A stretch of DNA of 45,403 bases from Chitinophagaceae bacterium. GTDB taxonomy: Bacteria > Bacteroidota > Bacteroidia > Chitinophagales > Chitinophagaceae. Position 1 is the stretch's first letter. Every line of letters begins with the position of its first letter. Position numbers and translations under genes: made by a program. Shown piece by piece: positions 22,986 through 31,450 of the stretch. The notes under the pieces were generated by a model. That model was not told where the DNA came from. It saw nothing but the letters and a program-made list of their open reading frames with translations, and made no database searches. The stretch spans positions 1 through 45,403 of the forward strand of contig JAMLHK010000021.1 in the NCBI GenBank assembly GCA_023957155.1. Reading direction: 5' to 3'.

Positions 22986-23082
22986 GTATTCCAAAATTAT
23001 CGCACCACTTTTCCCTCTCTGCTGGGCGGAGAGGGAATAAAAGAGTGAGGACATTTAAATAAGCAGCGATAATTTGGAATAC
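22986..23082. repeat. nested inverted repeat between two minus-strand genes
   Basis: Outer arms of 18 and 17 bases, GTATTCCAAAATTATCGC (22986-23003) and GCGATAATTTGGAATAC (23066-23082), differ by one bulged T. Inside, TTCCCTCTC (23011-23019) and GAGAGGGAA (23029-23037) form a perfect 9-base hairpin, followed by a GAGTGAGG tract. It could fold as one long branched hairpin acting as terminator, or be a small non-autonomous mobile element. Confidence 0.7.
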
Positions 23083-23104
23083 GTCCCAGGATAGGGTATT
23101 CAAA

Positions 23105-24739
23105 TTATTTTACCGGTTTCAGCTCTCCTTCCTGGTATAGCTTCCTCAGCGCTTTTTTATTCAGCTTGCCTACACTGGTTTTGGGGATCTCCTGCATTAC
23201 CACATACTGGTCGGGCACCTGGAACGATGCGAATGATCCTTTCAGGAACGTTTTCAGATCATCCGGGGATACGGTTGTCCCGTCTTCAATAACGATACAG
23301 GCAAGGGGCCGTTCCGCCCATTTCGCGTCCGGTACGGCTATCACACAGGCCTCCTTTATGGAAGGGTGTGCTACCAGCGCGGTTTCCAGCGCTATGCTGG
23401 AGATCCATTCGCCCCCGCTTTTGATCAGGTCCTTTTTCCGGTCGGTGATCAGCATATACCCGTCAGGGTCTATCGTTCCAACATCGCCGGTTTTGAACCA
23501 CCCGTCAACAAAAGCCTGGTCGGAATGTGCTTCACTGTTGTAATACCTGCCTGCCACCCATGCTCCTCGTATTTCAAATTCGCCTGTCGTTTCGCCATCG
23601 CGTGCTGCGATTGTGCCGTCTTCTTTTATCAACCGCAACTCCACCGCCGGCATTTCAATACCCTGCTTGCTCCTGATCTTTCTTTGCGCATCGGGAGATA
23701 AGCGCTCATGATGTGGCTGTAGGCGTGATATTGTACCAAGCGGTGAGGTTTCCGTCATACCCCACGCATGCACGCCCCGGATGCCAAACAGTTCATCAAA
23801 GCCCTGCAGCAAACTCTCGGGCACTGCCGATCCGCCCACAAAGAATTCGCGCAGCGTTAATTTTTCAGCAGGCGGGTTCTTTTTCAGATAGTCAAGCACC
23901 TGCAGCCAGATGGCTGGTACGCCGTTGGCAATGGTTACTTTCTCCTGTTGGATCAGTTGTACAATAGCCTGCGACTGCAAATGACTGGATGGCATGATCA
24001 TATTGGCTCCGGCAAGTATGCACACATACGGGAATCCCCATGCCATTACATGAAACTGCGGTACGATCAGCAATGCGGTGTCGTGCATGGATATATTGAA
24101 TGCGTTGGGCGACATGATGGACATGGCATGCAGGTAAGTAGAACGGTGGGAATACAGCACACCTTTCGGCTCACCGGTGGTACCGGTAGTATAACACATC
24201 CCACAGGCATCATCTTCGTCTGCTGCTACCCAGTCCTGTGTGGCGGGTGTATCGAGCTCCAGGTCTTCATAATGCATAAAGCGGAAGCCGGCCTTAAAAT
24301 CCTTATCCGCGTTGATGATCACAAAATCCGGTACATGATCCAGCATAGGAATGACTTTTTCAAACACAGGAACCAGGCTGGCGTCAATAAAGATCACTTT
24401 GTCCTGCGCGTCATTAATGATCCATGCTATCTGCGAAACACTGAGCCGGATGTTCAGGGGATGGCATACAGCGCCGGCGCCGGGAATAGCGTAATACAAT
24501 TCCAGGTGTTGGTACTGGTTCCAGGCGAATGTGGCGATCCTGTCACCGGGTGCAATATTCCAGCGCAGCCGGAGTACTTCAGACAGTCTCCGGCTCCTGC
24601 GGTACAGGTCGGCAAAAGCGTACCGGTGCAGGCTCCCGTTGGGAAGCAGGGTCACCACCTGTTTGGAAGGAAATACCCTGTTCCCGTATTCAAGAATAGA
24701 GGGAACGGTAAGTGGGAAATGCATCATCAGACCTTTCAT
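23105..24739 (-). CDS. fatty-acid/medium-chain acyl-CoA ligase (AMP-binding enzyme)
   Basis: 544 residues. The AMP-binding motif YTTGTTGEPKGVLYSH is intact; the adenylation core continues with GWGMTETSP-like AWGMTETSPLGT, and the C-terminal hinge GWFKTGDVGTIDPDGYMLITDRKKDLIKSGGEWIS and the catalytic Lys in PKTSVGKLNKKALR are present. The pattern fits the AlkK-like fatty acyl-CoA ligase group, which activates acids with ATP to acyl-AMP and then acyl-CoA. The start MKGLMMHF could also be at the second or third Met. No other fatty acid degradation genes lie nearby. Confidence 0.88.
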   Translation of the reverse strand: MKGLMMHFPLTVPSILEYGNRVFPSKQVVTLLPNGSLHRYAFADLYRRSRRLSEVLRLRWNIAPGDRIATFAWNQYQHLELYYAIPGAGAVCHPLNIRLSVSQIAWIINDAQDKVIFIDASLVPVFEKVIPMLDHVPDFVIINADKDFKAGFRFMHYEDLELDTPATQDWVAADEDDACGMCYTTGTTGEPKGVLYSHRSTYLHAMSIMSPNAFNISMHDTALLIVPQFHVMAWGFPYVCILAGANMIMPSSHLQSQAIVQLIQQEKVTIANGVPAIWLQVLDYLKKNPPAEKLTLREFFVGGSAVPESLLQGFDELFGIRGVHAWGMTETSPLGTISRLQPHHERLSPDAQRKIRSKQGIEMPAVELRLIKEDGTIAARDGETTGEFEIRGAWVAGRYYNSEAHSDQAFVDGWFKTGDVGTIDPDGYMLITDRKKDLIKSGGEWISSIALETALVAHPSIKEACVIAVPDAKWAERPLACIVIEDGTTVSPDDLKTFLKGSFASFQVPDQYVVMQEIPKTSVGKLNKKALRKLYQEGELKPVK

Positions 24740-24896
24740 AAAAATGGCAAGTTTTTTCTGGATGAAATGGTTAAGATTGTTATAAACTAAAGTAGGGATT
24801 ACCCCGCTAAATACTGTTCAATTTACATCACTGATAAAATGTGAACAGAATTAGAAAAGCGGTATCCTAAATTACAAAAGATATCATTGCTGAAAG

Positions 24897-26492
24897 ATGA
24901 CCAGTTCCAGGAGAATATTTCTGTGGCAGGCGGGCTTGCTGGTTGTGGGCTCAGCCATGCCCTCATTAGCTGTACCGGCAGCGCTGGAAATCAAAGCATC
25001 ATTGCCGCGCAGCGATCCGGAATCGCAGGGTATCTCTTCTTCAGCCATTTTACAATTTATAGGAGAAGCGGAAAAGCAACAGGCTGGCCTGCATAGCTTT
25101 ATGATCGTCCGCCATGGTCATGTAGTAGCCGAAGGCTGGTGGTTTCCCTATGCGCCCGGCATCAGTCACCAGTTATATTCCCTCAGCAAAAATATTGCTT
25201 CCACAGCCATTGGCTTTGCCATACAGGAAAATATCCTGCGGCTGGACGATAAGGTCATTTCTTTTTTTCCTGAACTGGAAAATGTCATTACGGATAAAAG
25301 AACAGCAGCCATTACCATCCGCGATCTCCTGATCATGGCGAGCGGTCACGGTGAAGATACCCTTCGTTTATTGCTGGGCCATCCCGAAGGGAACTGGGCA
25401 AAGGCTTTCCTCGCTGCTCCGCTTACCTATGAGCCGGGAACCCGTTTTGTATACAACAGCGGTTGTACTTATATGTTATCCGCCATCCTGCAAAGACGTA
25501 CGGGTATTACTATGGCTGAGTACCTGCAGCCGAGGTTCTTTAAGCCGCTGGGTATTACAGATGTGGTGTGGGATACCGATCCGCAGGGCATTAATGTGGG
25601 TGCTGTCGGACTATGGCTGAAAACAGAAGATATTGCCCGGTTCGGACAGTTTTACCTGCAAAAGGGAAGCTGGAACGGCAAACAATTATTGTCCGGGCAA
25701 TGGATAGAAGAAGCCACCAGCTTCAAGATCAGGAATGATGACACCGGTACGCCCACCAAAAAAGAAGATGATGACATCAAGCAGGGCTATGGGTACCAGT
25801 TCTGGATGAGCCGTCCTGTAGCCAATGGCGCCTACCGGGCAGAAGGCGCTTTTTGCCAGTATAGTATTGTAATGCCGGAAGAAGACGCGGTTGTGGCGAT
25901 CACCGCCGAAGGCATCAGCACCAAACGCGTAATGGATCTGGTTTGGTATAAGCTGCTGCCGGCCATGAAGGCGCATTCACTGCCACCTGATAAACCGGCG
26001 CATCGTATGCTGAAAGAAAAGTTGGGCAGTCTGCAGCTCGCTCCGCCGGCATTTGCACATCAGAATATGGTAAGTGCCGGTATAAACAGGAAGTACCGGC
26101 TTGCTGAAAACAGCTGGGGGTTTACGGAGGTTAGCCTCAGCGCTGCGGGAGAAAAACTGCTCTTCACAATAAAGAAAGAAAAGCAGGTTTTTAAGATCAC
26201 CTGTGGTTTGAAGGACTGGCATATAGGAAAAACCAGCCTGCCCGGCAGTCCTCCACACCCGCTTGCACCTATAAAGCTTCCAAAATCAACATGGAAAATA
26301 GCTGCTTTCGGGAGCTGGAAAGATGATAAGACTTTTGTAATGACCTGGCGTTTTTTTGAAACAGCGCATTATGATATTGTTACCTGCCGCTTTCATAACG
26401 ATGATATCCGTATTGAATTCGCCAACAGCGTTACCCGTATTCTGAAACAGTATCCCGATCCCCGGCCGGCGCTTATTGGTACTATGGTATAG
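24897..26492 (+). CDS. serine hydrolase of the beta-lactamase (class C) / penicillin-binding family
   Basis: 531 residues. The N-terminus MTSSRRIFLWQAGLLVVGSAMPSLAVPA looks like a twin-Arg or Sec signal peptide. The SxxK motif is Ser95-Leu-Ser-Lys98 (YSLSKN), and FVYNSGCTYMLSAIL supplies the second motif Tyr. The hydrolase domain runs to about residue 360 (ending EGAFCQYSIVMPEEDAVVAITAE); the last 160 residues form a beta-rich extension (FGSWKDDKTFVMTWRFFETAHYDIVTCRF). Such proteins are usually esterases or peptidases rather than true beta-lactamases. It runs opposite to the ligase gene, and about 160 bases lie between their starts. Confidence 0.85.
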   Translation: MTSSRRIFLWQAGLLVVGSAMPSLAVPAALEIKASLPRSDPESQGISSSAILQFIGEAEKQQAGLHSFMIVRHGHVVAEGWWFPYAPGISHQLYSLSKNIASTAIGFAIQENILRLDDKVISFFPELENVITDKRTAAITIRDLLIMASGHGEDTLRLLLGHPEGNWAKAFLAAPLTYEPGTRFVYNSGCTYMLSAILQRRTGITMAEYLQPRFFKPLGITDVVWDTDPQGINVGAVGLWLKTEDIARFGQFYLQKGSWNGKQLLSGQWIEEATSFKIRNDDTGTPTKKEDDDIKQGYGYQFWMSRPVANGAYRAEGAFCQYSIVMPEEDAVVAITAEGISTKRVMDLVWYKLLPAMKAHSLPPDKPAHRMLKEKLGSLQLAPPAFAHQNMVSAGINRKYRLAENSWGFTEVSLSAAGEKLLFTIKKEKQVFKITCGLKDWHIGKTSLPGSPPHPLAPIKLPKSTWKIAAFGSWKDDKTFVMTWRFFETAHYDIVTCRFHNDDIRIEFANSVTRILKQYPDPRPALIGTMV

Positions 26493-26545
26493 TATGTATC
26501 AACTGCTGAACATTCCGGTGGGTGAGACACCATGACCGTCAACTT

Positions 26546-26722
26546 AAGCCCGGAGGGCTTGAACCGTGCCTGCGGCAGGCAGGTTTGAATAGCCCCCAAC
26601 AAAGTTGGGGGTAAAAATGTCGAAGTTTTTGTTGAACCCCGCAGGGGTTCAATGTAAAATTGTGCCAGCATACCACCGGTTGCACCGATGGTTATTCAAA
26701 TGAAACCCCATTCGGGGTATTT
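26546..26722. repeat. cluster of five short palindromes
   Basis: In sequence: AAGCCC-GGA-GGGCTT (26546-26560), TGCCTGC-G-GCAGGCA (26567-26581), CCCCCAAC-AAA-GTTGGGGG (26593-26611), TTGAACCCC-GCA-GGGGTTCAA (26632-26652) and an imperfect AAACCCC/GGGGTATTT (26703-26722). All have 3- to 4-base or 1-base loops. The rest of the 483-base gap (26493-26975) has no coding frame I trust; 26750-26870 also holds repeated GGTCT and GGGTGAGACCC-like tracts. Confidence 0.8.
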
Positions 26723-26975
26723 GAGCGCTTTTCGTTGCGATGGGGTCTTCACAGCCAGAGCAATTGTGTGAAGGGTGAGACCCTGGCGAATCTGCAGCAA
26801 GCACCGGGGTCTCATGGCTGCCCGCAATTAGCTTTAAATGAAGACACCCGGTACGACTTAAGTAATACCGGCAGGAGATGAAAAGATATTTGATCGGTGG
26901 GAAAAATTGAATGTACCCGCCGGTTTATTTCTCCTGCATTATACTTAATATTGAAGAAGAAAACAGGATTGCTAT

Positions 26976-28010
26976 ATGTCTACCAAGATCCCCGTTTACA
27001 AAGGATCAGGACGTACCTATAAGCCGGATAAATGTCTTCCGCTTACGGCAGCCCACCAAGCAGGAAAGATCCAGCTGGAAGCATGGGTACGCCTGGGCTA
27101 TCCCGGTAACCGTTTACCCGAAGGCATATTGCCGGGTATCAACAGCATAGGGTTCTGGAATGCTTCTGAAGGGCAGGAATGGGGACTGCCCTGGCATCGT
27201 AACGAAGGGATTGAGATCACTTTTCTCGAAACCGGCTCAATGCCCTTTTCGGTAGGTGAAAAAGAGTATACCATCTTACCCAATGAAATTACAGTAACCC
27301 GTCCCTGGCAGCCGCATAAGCTGGGCAATCCTAATATCGGGGTAGGAAAATATCACTGGATCATATTGGATGTAGGAGTACGCCAGCCTCACCAGGAATG
27401 GGTATGGCCATCGTGGATCATGCTCACCAAGCCGGATCTTGATGATCTTACCAAGATCCTGCGGCAAAATGAACAGCCGATATGGAAAGCAAACCACGAG
27501 ATCAGGAAATGCTTTTCCAAGATTGGCAATATTATACAGGAAGATAAAGGGTTTTCAAAAGTATCCTGGGTGCTGATCTATATCAATGAGCTGCTGATGG
27601 AGCTGCTGCATTGTTTCCGCAACGGTGGCTACCGGCTTGATGAAAGACTCACCGAAAGCACCCGCACCATCGAACTTTTTATCAATCACCTGGATGAGAG
27701 TTACGCAAAGCCCTGGACGCTCGACCTTATGGCCGAGCATTGCGGGTTGGGTGCCACCCGTTTTGTGCACTATTTTAAACAGGCTACCAATATGACGCCT
27801 ATGCACTACCTGAACTTTATACGGTTGAAAGCAGCGTCCAGGCAACTGCTCAGCGAGCCCAATGCGTCCATCACCACGATTTGCTACGAACACGGCTTTT
27901 CCAGCGGGCAATATTTTTCCACGTTGTTCCGTAAACAGTTTGGCTGTACGCCGGCAGACTACCGTTCCGGCAAATATGTGCCCGGTATGCTTCAGGGGGA
28001 AGTAGCCTGA
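26976..28010 (+). CDS. AraC family transcriptional regulator
   Basis: 344 residues. The N-terminal half (about 60-170) has a cupin-like sensing domain (WHRNEGIEITFLETGSMPFSVGEKEYTILPNEITVTRPWQPHKLG), and the C-terminal 100 residues form the double HTH (WTLDLMAEHCGLGATRFVHYFKQATNMTPMHYLNFIRLKAASRQLL, then SITTICYEHGFSSGQYFSTLFRKQFGCTPADYR). The cupin pattern of these proteins usually senses a sugar. It lies 136 bases ahead of the susC gene on the same strand, so it most likely controls the SusCD-isomerase-dehydrogenase locus. No operator was identified. Confidence 0.9.
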   Translation: MSTKIPVYKGSGRTYKPDKCLPLTAAHQAGKIQLEAWVRLGYPGNRLPEGILPGINSIGFWNASEGQEWGLPWHRNEGIEITFLETGSMPFSVGEKEYTILPNEITVTRPWQPHKLGNPNIGVGKYHWIILDVGVRQPHQEWVWPSWIMLTKPDLDDLTKILRQNEQPIWKANHEIRKCFSKIGNIIQEDKGFSKVSWVLIYINELLMELLHCFRNGGYRLDERLTESTRTIELFINHLDESYAKPWTLDLMAEHCGLGATRFVHYFKQATNMTPMHYLNFIRLKAASRQLLSEPNASITTICYEHGFSSGQYFSTLFRKQFGCTPADYRSGKYVPGMLQGEVA

Positions 28011-28146
28011 TCATAATAATATGGGGTTGTTGCCGTAAGCCAGGTTTCTTCGTTCAAATTCCTTCAATGCTTAAATCTGAACAGGCTGAATATTTTTTTT
28101 AGCTAAACTTGCCTGTAATAACGATTCCGAATCTAACAATTGCTTT

Positions 28147-31100
28147 ATGTCTGTATTATTTTATCTACGTAAACCAAAACTGTGGCTGCAAACTTTTTTC
28201 AGCCCCTCCCCCGGATCCCGCAGGATACTGTATGTTCTGCTGATCCTGCTTCTAGTAACCCCTTTTTGTGGCAATGCTCAAAACCAGCAATCCCGTACGG
28301 TTAATGGTCGTGTAACCGATAGCAGGGGAGAGCCTGTACAGGGCGTGACCGTTACTTCCGGTAAAAATGCGCAGGGAACTTCTACCGATGCCGATGGAAG
28401 ATTTACGCTCCATGTTACCGGTAGTGGCAGCACCCTCTCTTTTACCCATATTGGTTATATCAGCCAGACGGTGGCGCTCACTTCCTCCACCATAAACGTA
28501 ACACTGGAAGATGCCAATAAAGGACTGGACGAAGTAGTGGTGGTGGGGTACAGTACCCAAAACAAAGCTAAAGTTACCGGTGCTGTTGCTACAATAAGCC
28601 CCAAAGTATTGGAATCGCGGCCGGTTACCAATGTATCGCAGGCGCTGCAGGGGGTATCTCCGGGACTTAACATCACGCAAAGCGGATCCCTGGGGGGAAG
28701 TCTTGACAACCGCCCCACGATCAATATCCGCGGAGTAGCTACTATCGGTCAGGGCTCTACCGGCAGTCCGCTCATACTGGTAGATGGAATGGAAGCAGAT
28801 ATCAATGCCATTAATCCCCAGGACATCGAAAGCATATCTGTTCTTAAAGACGCGGCATCTTCATCCATCTATGGTTCCAGGGCGCCGTTTGGTGTGATAC
28901 TCATCACTACTAAGAAAGGGAGAGTAGACAAGGTAACGGTGAACTATAATAATAATTTCAGCTGGAGCAAGCCGGTATGGGTACCGGAATTTGCAGACTC
29001 TTATAAGTTCGCATTATTTTTCAATGATGCCAATCGCAATATAGGCAGTGGCGATTTCCTGAATGCGTCTATTGTACAACGCATTCTTGATTATCAGGAA
29101 GGCACATTAAAAACCGTTAATATCCCCGATCCGAATAACCCGCTGCTTTGGGCTACGGCCAATACGTTCGGGAACGCCAATAACAACATGTATGATGCCT
29201 TTTACGGCAAGAATGCTTTTGCACACGAACATAACCTCAGTGCAAGCGGCGGTTCCGGTAAAACAACTTATTATTTATCGGCAGACTACCGCGATGAAAA
29301 CGGGCTGCTGAAAATTACGTCTGACACCTATAAAAGACTTGGCGCTACGGCCAAGATCAGCACCGCTTTATCCAAATGGGCTTCGGTGGAATACAGCGGA
29401 CGGTTTATCAGGGAAGAATTTGAAAAACCAAGCAATTTGACTCCTAACTCAAGGCCGGGGTTTGCGGAGTTTACCATGAACCAGTATTTTACCGGCTGGA
29501 TGTCATGGCCTATCGTTCCCGTATACGATGACAATGGTAAAATATACAGCGTTACTAAAGACAGCCAGGCCAACCTGTTGGTCAATGGAGGAAGGGCCAG
29601 GACACAAAACGACTGGATGTACCATCAGCTCCGGATGATCATTTCACCGCTGCCCGGCTGGAACATTTTTGGTAATCTCAACTATCGGGTCAATGATTTG
29701 TTTACCCATATTGATAACCAGAAGCTGTATGGCTACAATGTGGCCGGCGACCCTATGCTGATAGATGGTTATACTTCCGTTCAGGAAGTGGCTTCCCGCA
29801 TAAATTATTTCAGTCCGAACCTGTATTCGGAATATGGCAGGTCTTTTGGTGAACACAACGTTAAGGTATTAGCTGGCTTTCAGTCGGAAGAGAGCAAAAC
29901 AAGAAACCTGTCGGCGCTGCGCCAGGGCATCATCGTACCCACATTACCTACACTGGCAACCACTTCAGGTACCGATGCTAACGGTACGGCGATACCGCCT
30001 GATGTTTCGGGACAATACGGCGACTGGAGTACCAGCGGCTATTTCGGTCGTATCAATTATGACTATAAGGGACGTTACCTGGTGGAAGGCAATATCCGTT
30101 ATGATGGCACCTCCCGTTTCCGGTCGGATAAGCGCTGGAAATATTTTCCTTCTGTTTCCGCGGGCTGGAATATAGCGCGGGAATCTTTCTGGGAAGGCAT
30201 CAGCCGGTATGTCAATACCTTTAAAATACGTGGTTCTTATGGAGAGCTGGGCAACCAGAATACCACCAACCTGTATCCCACGTATGTGGTGATGCCGGTG
30301 GGTACCGCTAAGGGTACCTGGTTAGTGAACGGCAGCAGGCCCAATACCGCCATAGCGCCTTCGCTCGTGAGCTCAATGCTTACCTGGGAACGGGTCAGGA
30401 CCTGGAACCTGGGCGTGGATGCTGCTTTCTTCGATAATAAATTAACAGCCAGCTTCGACTATTTTACCCGCTACACCAACGATATGGTTGGCCCGGCCAT
30501 GGAACTTCCGGTAATCCTTGGTACGCCTGTTCCGCCATCCAACAATACCGATCTTAAAACGTATGGAATTGAACTGGATCTGAACTGGCAGCATCAGTTA
30601 AAAAACGGGTTGAATTATTTTATACATCTGGTGCTTTCCGATGCACAAACTACCATACTGAAATACCCCAATGCCACCGGCAACCTCGCTACTTATATCG
30701 AAGGGCGGAAAACAGGTGAAATATGGGGTGCAGTAACTAAAGGTATTGCTAAAACGCAGGGGGAAATGGACGAACATCTTGCGTCTCTCCCCAACGGCGG
30801 TCAGAATGCCATCGGTAATTCCTGGAAAGCCGGCGATGTTATGTATACCGATATAAACGAAGATGGAAAGATAGACGGTGGCGCTAATACCCTTTCTAAT
30901 CACGGCGACTTACAGGTGATCGGTAACTCTACCCCGAGATATTCTTATGGATTTGATATTGGTTTTAATTTCAAAGGATTTGATTTCAGGGCTTTTTTCC
31001 AGGGCATCATGAAGAGGGATTATTTCCGTGGCGGAGCTACTTTCTTCGGCGCTTCGGGACAGGTATGGTGGTCTACTGCTTATGAGCCACACATGGATTA

Positions 31101-31440
31101 TTTCAGGGATGATCCCAATCATCCGTTGGGTGAAAATCTCGATGCTTATTATCCCAGGCCGCTTTTCAATACCGTAAAGAACCAGATAGCGCAGACCCGC
31201 TTCCTGCAGGATGCCTCTTACCTGAGATTGAAAAACCTTCAGCTCGGTTATACTATACCGTTAAGTATCACCAGGAAGATCATGGCCAACAAATTGAGGA
31301 TATATGTATCGGGAGAAAATCTTTGGACCAAAACCAAAATGTCGAAGGTGTATGATCCTGAAACTATTGACGGCGGTTACAACGGAGCCATCTATCCACT
31401 CTTTACGAGATATTCTCTGGGTGCCAGTATCACTTTTTAA
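28147..31440 (+). CDS. SusC-type TonB-dependent outer membrane receptor
   Basis: 1097 residues. After a signal peptide (RRILYVLLILLLVTPFCGNAQ) comes the carboxypeptidase-regulatory-like domain (about 50-125: VNGRVTDSRGEPVQGVTVTSGKNAQGTSTDADGRFTLHV), then the TonB box and plug (VVVGYSTQNKAKVTGAVATISPKVLESRPVTNVSQALQGVSPGLNITQSG, RGVATIGQ, LVDGMEADINAINPQDIESISVLKDAASSSIYGSRAPFGVILITTKKG) and a 22-strand barrel to the terminal Phe (LGASITF). It imports oligosaccharides together with the SusD protein encoded 10 bases downstream. The substrate cannot be read from sequence. Confidence 0.95.
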   Translation: MSVLFYLRKPKLWLQTFFSPSPGSRRILYVLLILLLVTPFCGNAQNQQSRTVNGRVTDSRGEPVQGVTVTSGKNAQGTSTDADGRFTLHVTGSGSTLSFTHIGYISQTVALTSSTINVTLEDANKGLDEVVVVGYSTQNKAKVTGAVATISPKVLESRPVTNVSQALQGVSPGLNITQSGSLGGSLDNRPTINIRGVATIGQGSTGSPLILVDGMEADINAINPQDIESISVLKDAASSSIYGSRAPFGVILITTKKGRVDKVTVNYNNNFSWSKPVWVPEFADSYKFALFFNDANRNIGSGDFLNASIVQRILDYQEGTLKTVNIPDPNNPLLWATANTFGNANNNMYDAFYGKNAFAHEHNLSASGGSGKTTYYLSADYRDENGLLKITSDTYKRLGATAKISTALSKWASVEYSGRFIREEFEKPSNLTPNSRPGFAEFTMNQYFTGWMSWPIVPVYDDNGKIYSVTKDSQANLLVNGGRARTQNDWMYHQLRMIISPLPGWNIFGNLNYRVNDLFTHIDNQKLYGYNVAGDPMLIDGYTSVQEVASRINYFSPNLYSEYGRSFGEHNVKVLAGFQSEESKTRNLSALRQGIIVPTLPTLATTSGTDANGTAIPPDVSGQYGDWSTSGYFGRINYDYKGRYLVEGNIRYDGTSRFRSDKRWKYFPSVSAGWNIARESFWEGISRYVNTFKIRGSYGELGNQNTTNLYPTYVVMPVGTAKGTWLVNGSRPNTAIAPSLVSSMLTWERVRTWNLGVDAAFFDNKLTASFDYFTRYTNDMVGPAMELPVILGTPVPPSNNTDLKTYGIELDLNWQHQLKNGLNYFIHLVLSDAQTTILKYPNATGNLATYIEGRKTGEIWGAVTKGIAKTQGEMDEHLASLPNGGQNAIGNSWKAGDVMYTDINEDGKIDGGANTLSNHGDLQVIGNSTPRYSYGFDIGFNFKGFDFRAFFQGIMKRDYFRGGATFFGASGQVWWSTAYEPHMDYFRDDPNHPLGENLDAYYPRPLFNTVKNQIAQTRFLQDASYLRLKNLQLGYTIPLSITRKIMANKLRIYVSGENLWTKTKMSKVYDPETIDGGYNGAIYPLFTRYSLGASITF

Positions 31441-31450
31441 ACTTTGAACA

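Noticed and set aside
24897-26492. True beta-lactamase resistance gene
   Set aside because: The SxxK motif is present, but the length, long beta-rich extension and missing clear KTG context fit the broad esterase/peptidase group.
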